From Rhodomicrobium vannielii ATCC 17100 (GTDB lineage: Bacteria; Pseudomonadota; Alphaproteobacteria; Rhizobiales; Rhodomicrobiaceae): a stretch of 64,000 nt of DNA. The stretch spans positions 955,927-1,019,926 of the forward strand of contig NC_014664.1 in assembly GCF_000166055.1 (NCBI RefSeq), given 5' to 3'. The notes under the pieces were generated by a model that saw nothing but the letters and a program-made list of their open reading frames with translations, did no database searches and had not been told where the DNA came from. A program made the position numbers and the translations under genes. This document shows positions 39,413-47,710 of the stretch, in pieces; within the stretch, counting starts at the first letter, position 1, and every line of letters starts with the position of its first letter.

Positions 39413-40390
39413 TTGGCAAAACGCCCGCATACAATAGCAGCCGGTCAACCTTCCCTGCCGGACCTCCTCTTTTCACCGCGCGCAGCCTTCATATGGAATG
39501 GCGCGCGGAATGCCGTTGCATGGATGAACCCGGCAGCGCGCGCTTCGTTCGAGCTTCGTGCCGAAGATTTTTCTGAAGCGCTTCCGAAGCGCTTCGTTCG
39601 CCAGCTCGCGCGGCTGACCGAGGCTGGCATCGGCGGCAGCGTCAGGCTCAAGCTTTCCGGGCGGCCCCCACTCGATTGCTTCGCGGAAGTCCTGCATCTC
39701 GCTGACGGCGAGAAGGGCCTTGTCGTCGCCGAAACGGACGAGGATTTCCGCCCGCATCCGGCCCTTACGGCGCCGAAGCTCTCCAGAAAGCCGGCACGCA
39801 GCAAGAAAAGCCGCGCGAAAACCGGCGCGCCACCACCGCCCGCGCCCTCGCTCACCGAAGCCGAGATGAGCGCTTTCAAGGCGCTTGGCCGCAAGATGAA
39901 ACGATTGTGCGCGGAGAAGCAGAGCCGCCCCGCAGAGCCGCCGGCTGAACCGTCCTTTCCTCCCATCCGCGCCGAAACGCCCGCTTCTCCCCCGCCCGCC
40001 GAAAGCCTTCTGCAAGTTTTCGATCTCGTCCTCTTCCTCGGAAGCGACCTCGACGTCGTCCGCGTCTCGGGCCGCGCCGCGCGGTTTGGCTGGAAGAAGG
40101 CCGAGCTTCACGGCATGCCCGTTCTCGATCTACTTGCCGATGCGGACCGCGCGATCCTGCGTCGCATGTCGAGGCGCCTGGCTTCGCCGCGCACCCGCAC
40201 CGCTAGCGAGACGCTGTGGATCGCAACCGGCGATGGACCGACGCTGCCGTGCCGCGCCGCACTCTGCCGCTGGCCCGGCGAACGCACCGCCTACGCGCTG
40301 TTGCTCCTCGCGCTCGACCCGCCGCAAAGGCTGAAGCGTTCCCGCGCACGGGCCGCGCCGATTTCGCTCGCCGCCCGCCGCGCCGCCTGA
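39413..40390 (+). CDS. PAS-domain protein without an output domain
   Basis: About 325 residues. The N-terminus (LLFSPRAAFIWNGARNAVAWMNPAARASF) resembles the first part of large alphaproteobacterial PAS sensor kinases. A Lys/Ala/Pro-rich linker follows (about 115-195), then a second PAS-like domain (about 200-300: FDLVLFLGSDLDVVRVSGRAARFGW...LDLLADADRAILRRMSRRL), and the protein stops in an Arg/Ala tail with no histidine kinase. It may be a truncated kinase or a stand-alone sensor. Start uncertain: TTG at 39413 has AGGA upstream, and the frame is open to 39374. Confidence 0.6.
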   Translation: MAKRPHTIAAGQPSLPDLLFSPRAAFIWNGARNAVAWMNPAARASFELRAEDFSEALPKRFVRQLARLTEAGIGGSVRLKLSGRPPLDCFAEVLHLADGEKGLVVAETDEDFRPHPALTAPKLSRKPARSKKSRAKTGAPPPPAPSLTEAEMSAFKALGRKMKRLCAEKQSRPAEPPAEPSFPPIRAETPASPPPAESLLQVFDLVLFLGSDLDVVRVSGRAARFGWKKAELHGMPVLDLLADADRAILRRMSRRLASPRTRTASETLWIATGDGPTLPCRAALCRWPGERTAYALLLLALDPPQRLKRSRARAAPISLAARRAA

Positions 40391-40448
40391 GCCCGCGTCA
40401 TACCGCCGCGACTATCGTCGGGGATGACATTAATGCATGGCTAATGCA

Positions 40449-40471
40449 CCTTCCCAGCATGCATGGGAGGG
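40449..40471 (+). promoter_or_regulatory. Hairpin covering the livG ribosome-binding site
   Basis: CCTTCCCA (40449-40456) pairs with TGGGAGGG (40464-40471) around the loop GCATGCA. The 3' arm contains the Shine-Dalgarno GGGAGG for the ATG at 40475, so folding would block initiation. Confidence 0.5.
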
Positions 40472-40474
40472 ACG

Positions 40475-41230
40475 ATGGCCGACGACATCGTTTTGCAGAC
40501 AGCGGGCCTCACGAAGGAATTTCGTGGCTTCATCGCCGTGAATGGCGTCGATCTGAAAGTTCGGCGCGGCACCATTCATGCCCTCATCGGTCCGAACGGC
40601 GCGGGCAAGACCACCTGCTTCAACCTCCTCACGAAGTTCCTGACGCCGACGCGCGGCACGATCCTCTACAAGGGCGAGGACATCACGAAGACTTCGCCCG
40701 CCGACGTGGCACGCAAGGGTCTCGTGCGATCCTTCCAGATTTCGGCGGTTTTTCCACATCTGACGGCGCTCGAAAACGTGCGCATCGCACTGCAACGAAA
40801 GCGCGGCGACAGCTTCGATTTCTGGCGCTCCGAAGCCACGTTGCGCGACCTCGACGACCGCGCGCTCGATTTGCTTGAGGCGGTGGGGCTCGGCGATTTC
40901 GCCACGACGCTCGCGGGCGAGCTTTCTTATGGCCGCAAGCGTTCGCTCGAAATCGCCACAACCCTCGCGCTCGACCCCGAAGTCATGCTGCTCGACGAGC
41001 CGATGGCGGGGATGGCGCATGAGGATGTCGGCCGCATCGCGGCGCTGATCGCGCGGGTGGCTGAAAATCGCACCATCCTCATGGTGGAGCATAATCTTTC
41101 CGTTGTCGCCGACCTTTCCGATGTCATCACCGTGCTTGCGCGCGGCCGTGTGCTGGCGGAGGGCGACTACGACACCGTTTCGAAGGATGAACGCGTCATC
41201 GAAGCCTATATCGGGGTGGGCCATGCCTGA
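40475..41230 (+). CDS. livG: Branched-chain amino acid-type ABC transporter ATPase (LivG)
   Basis: 251-residue ABC ATPase of the LivG type. Walker A GPNGAGKTT, signature LSYGRKRSLEIATTLALDPEVMLLDEP, which has the LSYG variant usual in LivG, and the C-terminal VLARGRVLAEGDYDTVSKDERVIEAYIG. Start at 40475 with GGGAGG. Opens a five-gene importer cluster and overlaps livF by eight bases. Confidence 0.92.
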   Translation: MADDIVLQTAGLTKEFRGFIAVNGVDLKVRRGTIHALIGPNGAGKTTCFNLLTKFLTPTRGTILYKGEDITKTSPADVARKGLVRSFQISAVFPHLTALENVRIALQRKRGDSFDFWRSEATLRDLDDRALDLLEAVGLGDFATTLAGELSYGRKRSLEIATTLALDPEVMLLDEPMAGMAHEDVGRIAALIARVAENRTILMVEHNLSVVADLSDVITVLARGRVLAEGDYDTVSKDERVIEAYIGVGHA

Positions 41231-41984
41231 GCGGGGGTTGCCCGAACGGGGGTTAGCCGAGGCGAGAGCGATCCGGCAGGCGAGCGCGCCCCTGCTTGCC
41301 GTTTCCGGCCTCGAAGCGTGGTACGGCGAAAGCCACGTGCTGCACGGCATAAGTTTCGACCTTCGTCCCGGCGAGGTCGTCACGCTGCTCGGCCGCAACG
41401 GCGCGGGCAAGACGACAACGCTTCGCGCGATCATGGGCCTTCTCGCCAAACGTCAAGGCTCCGTCATTTTCGACGGTGCGGAAACCATCACCCTGCCCTC
41501 GCGGACCATCGCACGGCGCGGCATGGGCTATGTGCCCGAGGAACGCGGCATCTTCGCGAGCCTTTCGGTCGAGGAAAACCTCATGCTGCCGCCGGTGGTA
41601 AAACCGGGCGGGCTGGCGGTCGAACGCATCTACGACATGTTTCCGAACCTGCGCGAGCGGCGGAAAAGCCAGGGCACCAAGCTTTCGGGCGGCGAACAGC
41701 AGATGCTCGCCATCGCCCGCATCCTCCGCACCGGCGCGCGCACGCTCCTTCTCGACGAGCCGACCGAGGGTCTCGCCCCCGTCATTGTGCAACAGATCGG
41801 CCGCACGATCCGTGAACTGAAGAAGAGCGGCTTCAATATCGTGCTCGTCGAACAGAACTTCCATTTCGCGGCGACCGTCGCCGACCGCCATTTCGTGGTC
41901 GAGCAAGGCAAGGTTGTGGACATGATCCCGAACGCGGACCTTGAGGCGAACAAGGCTAAACTGCACAGCTATCTCGGCGTTTAA
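41223..41984 (+). CDS. livF: Branched-chain amino acid-type ABC transporter ATPase (LivF)
   Basis: 253-residue partner ATPase. Walker A GRNGAGKTT, signature LSGGEQQMLAIARIL, Walker B LLLDEPTEGLAP, and the LivF-typical GYVPEERGIFASLSVEENL. An N-terminal extension of about 20 residues with a repeated PERGL segment precedes the domain. ATG at 41223 lies inside the end of livG. Confidence 0.92.
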   Translation: MPERGLPERGLAEARAIRQASAPLLAVSGLEAWYGESHVLHGISFDLRPGEVVTLLGRNGAGKTTTLRAIMGLLAKRQGSVIFDGAETITLPSRTIARRGMGYVPEERGIFASLSVEENLMLPPVVKPGGLAVERIYDMFPNLRERRKSQGTKLSGGEQQMLAIARILRTGARTLLLDEPTEGLAPVIVQQIGRTIRELKKSGFNIVLVEQNFHFAATVADRHFVVEQGKVVDMIPNADLEANKAKLHSYLGV

Positions 41985-42018
41985 GATGTTGCTTAAGTAA
42001 AAATAGGGAGCAAAACGC

Positions 42019-43230
42019 ATGAAATTCAGGACGGTATTCATCGCGGGAGCGGCGTTGCTTGCCGCCGCGACAGGGGCTGCGGCACAGACGCCGGTCAAGA
42101 TCGGCGTCCTGAACGACCGCTCAAGCCTCTATGCCGATCTCGGCGGCGAAGGCTCGGTTGTCGCGGCGAAGCTCGCGGTGGAGGATTTCAAGGCGGCCGA
42201 GAAGGGCCTGAAGGTCGACGTGATCGCGGCGGACCATCAGAACAAGTCCGACATCGCGGTGAACACCGCGCGCGAATGGTTCGATCAGCAGGGCGTCAAC
42301 CTCATCGTGGACACGCCGAATTCGGGCGTCGCGCTGGCCGTCAGCGAAATCGTCAAGGAGAAGAACAAGGTCTTCATCAACTCCGGCGCGGCGTCGTCCG
42401 ACCTCACCGGCGCGAAATGCACGCCGAACACCATCCACTGGACCTACGACACCTGGCAGCTCGCGAATGGCACCGGTGCCGCCATCGTCAAGCAGGGCGG
42501 CGACAAGTGGTTCTTCATCACCGCCGATTACGCTTTCGGCCATGCGCTCGAACGCGACACCGCGAAGGTGGTGAAGGACGCGGGCGGCACGGTCGTCGGC
42601 TCGGTGAAGGCGCCGCTCAACACGCAGGACTTCTCGTCCTTCCTGCTTCAAGCGCAATCGTCGGGCGCAAAGATCGTTGGCCTCGCCAATGCGGGCGGCG
42701 ACACGATCAACTCCATCAAGCAGGCATCCGAATTCGGCATCGTTCAGAGCGGCCAGAACCTCGCGGGCCTGCTGATCTTCCTGACGGACATTCATTCGCT
42801 GGGGCTGAAGACGGCGCAAGGCCTCATCTTCACGGCCTCCTTTTACTGGGATCTGAACGACGAAACGCGCGCCTTTGCCGAGCGCTTCCAGAAGCAGACG
42901 GGGCGCAAGCCGACCATGGTTCAGGCGGGCGTCTATTCCGGCGTGCTGCATTATCTGAAGGCGGTCGAGGCGCTGAAAAGCGCGAAGGATGGCGCGGCTG
43001 TCGTCACGCAGATGAAGGCGACGCCGACCGACGACCCGCTGTTCGGCAAGGGCGAGGTGCGCGCGGACGGCCGCAAGATCCACGACTCCTACCTCTTTGA
43101 GGTGAAGAAGCCGGAGGAGTCGAAAGGCCCGTGGGACTATTACAAGCTGCTCGCGACGACGCCCGCCGCCAAGGCGTTCCGTCCGCTCTCCGAAGGCGGC
43201 TGCCCGCTCGTCGCTTCGGCCGCGAAATAG
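42019..43230 (+). CDS. ABC transporter substrate-binding protein, type 1 (LivK-like)
   Basis: 403 residues: signal peptide ending GAAAQ, then a two-lobe Peripla_BP_6 fold beginning VKIGVLNDRSSLYADLGGEGSVVAAKLAVEDF and AADHQNKSDIAVNTAREWFD. This subgroup is common in metabolically versatile alphaproteobacteria and includes proteins for aromatic or short organic acids as well as amino acids, so the ligand is open. AGGGAG precedes the ATG. Confidence 0.88.
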   Translation: MKFRTVFIAGAALLAAATGAAAQTPVKIGVLNDRSSLYADLGGEGSVVAAKLAVEDFKAAEKGLKVDVIAADHQNKSDIAVNTAREWFDQQGVNLIVDTPNSGVALAVSEIVKEKNKVFINSGAASSDLTGAKCTPNTIHWTYDTWQLANGTGAAIVKQGGDKWFFITADYAFGHALERDTAKVVKDAGGTVVGSVKAPLNTQDFSSFLLQAQSSGAKIVGLANAGGDTINSIKQASEFGIVQSGQNLAGLLIFLTDIHSLGLKTAQGLIFTASFYWDLNDETRAFAERFQKQTGRKPTMVQAGVYSGVLHYLKAVEALKSAKDGAAVVTQMKATPTDDPLFGKGEVRADGRKIHDSYLFEVKKPEESKGPWDYYKLLATTPAAKAFRPLSEGGCPLVASAAK

Positions 43231-43301
43231 ACAGCGCGGTTCTGCAGGCAATCGCGGCGCCGTAACGACCTCGGCGCCGCACTTCGCGGAGAAGGAAAGC
43301 C

Positions 43302-44420
43302 ATGTTCGACCTCATCGGCGTGCCACCGCAGGCGCTGTTCGGCCAACTCCTCCTCGGGCTGATCAACGGCTCGTTCTATGCGTTGCTGAGCCTCGGGCTC
43401 GCGGTGATCTTCGGCCTTCTCAACATCATCAACTTCGCCCACGGCGCGCAATACATGCTGGGCGCGTTCGCGGCGTACCTGCTCCTGAACAACCCGCTTT
43501 ATTCCATCGGCTACTGGCCAGCCCTGATCCTCGCGCCCTTGATCGTCGGCGGCCTCGGCATGTTGCTTGAGCAGAACCTCATTTCGCAGCTGAATGTGCG
43601 CTCCAAGACGCGCCCGCTGATCTTCATCGCGAGTTTCGTCGCAATCTTCCTCGCGCTCGCGGCCTCGCATCTATCCAGCGGCGCGGTGCCGGACCTCGTT
43701 TCGCTCGCCGGTTACAAGCTCGACCCGGCGGCGGCCTACGGCATCGCGGCCATCGGCGCGCTACTGTTCACGTCGTTTCTTTCCGCGACGAACCTGCTGA
43801 ACGCGCCGGACGCCGACCAGAACACCGACCACCTTTACGGCCTGCTCCTCACCTTCGGCCTCGCCATCATCATACAGGGGCTGTTCGTGAACCAGTATGG
43901 CTCGTCGGGCCTGCCTTACACGATCCCGGACGAACTCAGGGGCGGGCAGAATCTCGGCTTCATGTTCCTGCCGATTTATCGCGGCTGGGTGATCGTGGCG
44001 TCGCTCGTCGTCTGCATCGCGACCTGGCTCATCATCGAGAAGACGAAGCTCGGCGCGTATTTGCGCGCGGCGACGGAAAACCCGACGCTGCTGTCGGCCT
44101 TCGGCGTGAACGTGCCGCGCCTCGTGACGTTCACCTATGGCTTCGGCGTGGCGCTGGCCGGGCTCGCTGGTGTGCTCGCCGCGCCGATCTACTCGGTGAA
44201 CCCCAACATGGGCGCGGATCTCATCATCGTGGTGTTCGCGGTTGTCGTGATCGGCGGCATGGGTTCGATCCTCGGCGCCATCGTGACAGGCTTCATGCTC
44301 GGCATCGTGGAGGGGCTTACGAAGGTCTTCTACCCCGAGGCCGCGTCGGTGGTGATCTTCGTCATCATGGCCATCGTGCTGTTGATAAAACCCGCCGGAC
44401 TGTTCGGGAGGACCGCGTAA
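43302..44420 (+). CDS. livH: Branched-chain amino acid-type ABC permease (LivH) with an insertion
   Basis: 372-residue permease recognised by NGSFYALLSLGLAVIFGLLNIINFAHGAQYMLGA at the N-terminus and AAPIYSVNPNMGADLIIVVFAVVVIGGMGSILGAIVTG near the C-terminus. Typical LivH proteins are about 290-310 residues. The excess is an insertion at about residues 100-175, between MLLEQNLISQL and DHLYGLLLTFGLAIII, carrying two hydrophobic stretches (about 106-124 and 143-160). See findings. Confidence 0.9.
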   Translation: MFDLIGVPPQALFGQLLLGLINGSFYALLSLGLAVIFGLLNIINFAHGAQYMLGAFAAYLLLNNPLYSIGYWPALILAPLIVGGLGMLLEQNLISQLNVRSKTRPLIFIASFVAIFLALAASHLSSGAVPDLVSLAGYKLDPAAAYGIAAIGALLFTSFLSATNLLNAPDADQNTDHLYGLLLTFGLAIIIQGLFVNQYGSSGLPYTIPDELRGGQNLGFMFLPIYRGWVIVASLVVCIATWLIIEKTKLGAYLRAATENPTLLSAFGVNVPRLVTFTYGFGVALAGLAGVLAAPIYSVNPNMGADLIIVVFAVVVIGGMGSILGAIVTGFMLGIVEGLTKVFYPEAASVVIFVIMAIVLLIKPAGLFGRTA

Positions 44421-44421
44421 G

Positions 44422-45471
44422 ATGAGCCTCGATCAACCGCGCGTCATCGCCTCGCAGGCCATCCGACCGTTCAAGGCGTCGCCTTCTTTCCTGCACGCGG
44501 CGCTGTTCGCCGGTCTCGCGGCCGTGCTCGCGATCCTGCCCCTGCTCGGCCTTTACCCGTTCGTGCTCGCGCAACTCCTGTGCTTTGCGCTGTTCGCCTG
44601 CGCGTTCAACATGCTGCTCGGCTTCGTCGGGCTTCTCTCCTTTGGCCACGCGATGTTCTTCGGCATGGCGTCGTATGTGGCGGCCTATACAGCGAAAAGT
44701 GGCATCGCCGCCCTGCCCTTCTGGCTCCCGGGCGTCGGGCGTTTCGACTTGCCCGTCGGGCTGCCGCCCTTCGCGCCCGAGCTTGCGATGCTCACGGGCG
44801 CGGCCGTGGCGGCGGTGCTCGGCCTCATCGTCGGCTCGCTCGCCATCAAGCGGCAGGGCATCTATTTCGCCATGATTACGCTGGCGCTCGCGCAGATGGT
44901 CTACTTCTTCTCGCTGCAAGCCCCGTTCACGGGCGGCGAGAACGGCATTCAGGGTGTGCCGCGCGGACATTTCCTCGGCTTCATCGACCTTCGCGACGAC
45001 ACCACGCTCTATTATGTGGTCGCTGCCATCTTCTTCGCGGGCTTTCTGCTGATCTACCGCATCATCCATTCGCCGTTCGGGCAGGTGTTGAAGGCCATCC
45101 GCGATAACGAGCCGCGCGCGATCTCGCTCGGCTACCGCACGCAGCGCTACAAGCTCGCGGTGTTCGTGCTTTCGGCGGCCCTCGCAGGGCTGGCGGGCGG
45201 CATGAAGGCCATCGTCTCGCAGATCGCCACGCTTTCGGACGTACACTGGACCATGTCAGGCGAGGTGGTGCTGATGACGCTCGTCGGCGGCATGGGCACG
45301 ATATTCGGCCCAGTGGTCGGCGCGGTGATCGTCATCGCGATCCAGACCTACCTCAACAATCTCGGCGCTTGGGTCACGATCGTACAGGGCACGATCTTCG
45401 TCATCTGCGTGATGCTGTTCCGCGAGGGGATCGTCGGCAGGTTGAGCCGCTGGATCAAGCGCCCGCTGTGA
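44422..45471 (+). CDS. livM: Branched-chain amino acid-type ABC permease (LivM)
   Basis: 349-residue second permease: LLCFALFACAFNMLLGFVGLLSFGHAMFFGMASYVAAY, then LKAIRDNEPRAISLGYRTQRYKLAVFVLSAALAGLAGG, the coupling-helix region of LivM. It starts two bases after the livH stop. It completes the importer livG-livF-SBP-livH-livM. Confidence 0.92.
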   Translation: MSLDQPRVIASQAIRPFKASPSFLHAALFAGLAAVLAILPLLGLYPFVLAQLLCFALFACAFNMLLGFVGLLSFGHAMFFGMASYVAAYTAKSGIAALPFWLPGVGRFDLPVGLPPFAPELAMLTGAAVAAVLGLIVGSLAIKRQGIYFAMITLALAQMVYFFSLQAPFTGGENGIQGVPRGHFLGFIDLRDDTTLYYVVAAIFFAGFLLIYRIIHSPFGQVLKAIRDNEPRAISLGYRTQRYKLAVFVLSAALAGLAGGMKAIVSQIATLSDVHWTMSGEVVLMTLVGGMGTIFGPVVGAVIVIAIQTYLNNLGAWVTIVQGTIFVICVMLFREGIVGRLSRWIKRPL

Positions 45472-45546
45472 TGCTTCGATTCGGCCCGAATCGGTGTGCG
45501 GAGCGTGCCGCGAGCGACGCGCAAATTCCCGCGCCGGTTGAACGCG

Positions 45547-45582
45547 TTAACGCGATCTTAATGCACGTTAACCTTTTGTTAA
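45547..45582 (+). promoter_or_regulatory. Tandem CtrA binding boxes
   Basis: TTAA-CGCGATC-TTAA (45547-45561) and TTAA-CCTTTTG-TTAA (45568-45582): two exact matches to the TTAA-N7-TTAA recognition sequence of the cell-cycle regulator CtrA, offset by 21 bases (two helical turns). I noticed no other exact pair in the window. Orientation is set by the downstream hairpin locus; livM ends just upstream. Confidence 0.82.
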
Positions 45583-45599
45583 GTCCGCGCAATGACGCT

Positions 45600-46150
45600 A
45601 GAATCGCGCTATCTTGAACATCAGTGCTTCACGATTTTTGCTTATAACGGCCAAGTCGCAGTCACCCTGTAAGGGTAGCGCAGGGTGTAGCGTCCGCGAC
45701 GGCGAAAGCCGTCGTCGAGTGCCGCGCGGGCGTGCCGGTTCCGTGCGGGCGAAGGCGTCGGCGGCGAAGCGCCTCCGGCTTCCGAATGCCCGCAGAGCCT
45801 TCATTCCAGCGCGGAAAGCTGAGCGTGAGGAGGCTCATACGTCTGATCCGGGCTTTCTCCTCCACGAGACAAAGCCCAGGGCGACAGTCGGAGGACCGAT
45901 GCTGAAAGCAGCTCTCGCAGGTCTCTTACGGTACCGTTCGCAGCAGATTTCCGGCAATGGAGGACGCAGGCGGTGCATCACGCTTCCGGAGAGCGATATT
46001 TTCCGAATGCATCAACATCTCTATCCTCCGAGTGGACGGGGGTAGTTTGGCCTTCGGGCGGCTCCTCGGACGCATGCTTCCCACGGGCTGCATGCGGAAG
46101 AAACGCTCCGCCCATGACGCTGGAAGCCGGGTTCAAGCCCGGTTTCCTCT
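45600..46150 (+). ncRNA. Candidate structured non-coding RNA
   Basis: Hairpins in order: CACCCTG/CAGGGTG (45663-45687); CGACGGC-GAAA-GCCGTCG (45697-45714), a perfect stem with a GNRA tetraloop; GGGCTTT/AAAGCCC (45850-45877); GGGCGG...GCATGC/GCATGC...CCGCCC (46056-46113); and GGAAGCCGGG-TTCAAG-CCCGGTTTCC (46122-46147). They follow the CtrA boxes at the distance expected of a transcript. I checked by eye for RNase P, tmRNA, 6S, SRP, cobalamin and TPP motifs and found none. Boundaries are approximate. Confidence 0.45.
45899..46045 (+). CDS. Possible small protein inside the structured region
   Basis: 48 codons from an ATG preceded by GGAGGA (45890-45895, short spacing): MLKAALAGLLRYRSQQ then an Arg/Gly-rich and Pro/His-containing end. 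It could be a leader peptide or a dual-function RNA product. No family recognised, and chance is possible. Confidence 0.25.
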   Translation: MLKAALAGLLRYRSQQISGNGGRRRCITLPESDIFRMHQHLYPPSGRG

Positions 46151-46382
46151 GACGCTCTGGCCCTACGGCAGTGTCTCACAGGATGCCCGTTGAGGTGATA
46201 AAGCGGTCAAACAAATTCCGTCGACCGGCCGACTGCATGCCACCTCGATGCCGTCAAACTGGGTGAGCCGACGTCGATTGAAGCTCGCTACCATGCGGAA
46301 AATTGGCGCTGAACCCATATTTTATTACGGTTGTCGCGAACACCCGCTATAACATCCCCCAGAAGCGACACCTCACACATCG

Positions 46383-47669
46383 ATGCCCTGGCCCGAACTC
46401 CTCGTCATTGTCTCTCTCATTCTGCTCAACGCCTTTCTGGTGGCGGCGGAGCTTGCGATCGTTTCCTCCCGGCCCGCGCGACTCCACAAGTTCGTCAGCG
46501 ACGGCAAGCGCGGCGCTGTTGCTGCCGCCTCATTGAACGCGGACCCAGGCCGTTTTCTCCCCGCCGTGCAGATCGGCATCACGGTCGTTGCCATCCTCTC
46601 CGGCGCGTATGGCGAATTGACGCTCGCGCCCTCGCTTGCTTATGCGCTTGAAGGCGTGGAATGGCTGGGCTCCTGGTCCAGCTGGCTCGCCTCCTTCATC
46701 GTCGTGGCGACAATCTCCTACTTCTCGCTCGTGATTGGCGAACTCGTGCCGAAAAGGCTCGCGCTCGCAAACCGGGAAGTCATCGCCTGCCTCGTGGCGC
46801 CGACCCTGAACGTCTGGGCCACCATTTCAACCCCGATCTCCTTCTTCCTTCGCCTCTCGACGGATGCGGTGCTCAGGCTCGCAGGCCCGATGAAGGCCGA
46901 GCCGGAAGTCACCGAGGAAGAGGTGAAATCCATGATCGCGGAAGGCACCGAGGCCGGTGTGTTCGAGAAGGCCGAGCAGGAAATCATCGAGCGCGTGCTG
47001 AGCGTCGCCGACCGCTCGGTTCGCTCGATCATGGTGCCCCGGCGCGATATCATCTGGCTCGACGTCAACGACAGCGAAGAAGCCATATTCAACGACATCT
47101 TCTCTAGCGGTCATTCCCGCTTTCCCGTGTGCCGCGACGACGTGGACGAGACTTTCGGGGTCATCCACGCAAAAACGCTGCTCGAACAGTGCCGCCACGG
47201 CGGCAAGATCAATCTCGAAGCGGCGATCATGGCACCGCTCTACGTTCACGAGAGCACGAACGTTCTGAAGCTGCTCGAAATGTTCAAGAACACGCTCGTC
47301 CACATGGCGATCGTGCTCGACGAACACGGCACCGTTCAAGGCATCGTGACGCCCGCCGACATCCTCGCCGGGATCGCGGGCGAGCTGCCGGAAGAAGAGG
47401 CCGACATCGGACAGTCCGCCGTTCAGCGCGAGGATGGCTCGTGGCTGCTCGACGCGCAGATGCCGGTCTACGAGGTGGAGCGCGTGCTCGACGTGAACGG
47501 CATGGCCGTGGACGACGCGGAATATACGACGCTTGCGGGCTTCGTGCTCGCGCAACTCGGGCACATTCCCGCCGTGGGCGAGAAGTTCCGCTGGCGCTCA
47601 TGGGTGTTCGAGGTGATCGATCTCGACGGCCGACGCATCGACAAGGTGCTCGCGTTCCGTCCCGTGTAA
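46383..47669 (+). CDS. CNNM/CorC (HlyC)-family membrane protein with CBS domains
   Basis: 428 residues: DUF21/CNNM membrane domain (about 5-185), CBS pair (about 205-335, VSVADRSVRSIMVPRRDIIWLD and VHMAIVLDEHGTVQGIVTPADIL) and a CorC_HlyC transporter-associated domain (about 350-428). Family members take part in magnesium or cobalt efflux and are commonly misnamed hemolysins. Monocistronic. Confidence 0.9.
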   Translation: MPWPELLVIVSLILLNAFLVAAELAIVSSRPARLHKFVSDGKRGAVAAASLNADPGRFLPAVQIGITVVAILSGAYGELTLAPSLAYALEGVEWLGSWSSWLASFIVVATISYFSLVIGELVPKRLALANREVIACLVAPTLNVWATISTPISFFLRLSTDAVLRLAGPMKAEPEVTEEEVKSMIAEGTEAGVFEKAEQEIIERVLSVADRSVRSIMVPRRDIIWLDVNDSEEAIFNDIFSSGHSRFPVCRDDVDETFGVIHAKTLLEQCRHGGKINLEAAIMAPLYVHESTNVLKLLEMFKNTLVHMAIVLDEHGTVQGIVTPADILAGIAGELPEEEADIGQSAVQREDGSWLLDAQMPVYEVERVLDVNGMAVDDAEYTTLAGFVLAQLGHIPAVGEKFRWRSWVFEVIDLDGRRIDKVLAFRPV

Positions 47670-47710
47670 GCGAATCGGCCGGTTGGCCCATAATCTGAAA
47701 GAGCGCGCTC

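Larger units (their letters stand above)
45472..46382. other. Long intergenic region with CtrA boxes and hairpin cluster
   Basis: About 910 bases between livM and the CNNM/CorC gene without a convincing protein gene. It contains tandem CtrA-type boxes (45547-45582), at least five strong hairpins between 45663 and 46147, a 48-codon frame at 45899-46045, and about 230 unremarkable bases before the next gene. Confidence 0.65.

Noticed and set aside
46122-46150. T-arm-like hairpin (CCGGG-TTCAAG-CCCGG) suggesting a tRNA or tmRNA acceptor piece
   Set aside because: No acceptor stem, CCA or tag-peptide frame is nearby, and the loop has six bases instead of seven.
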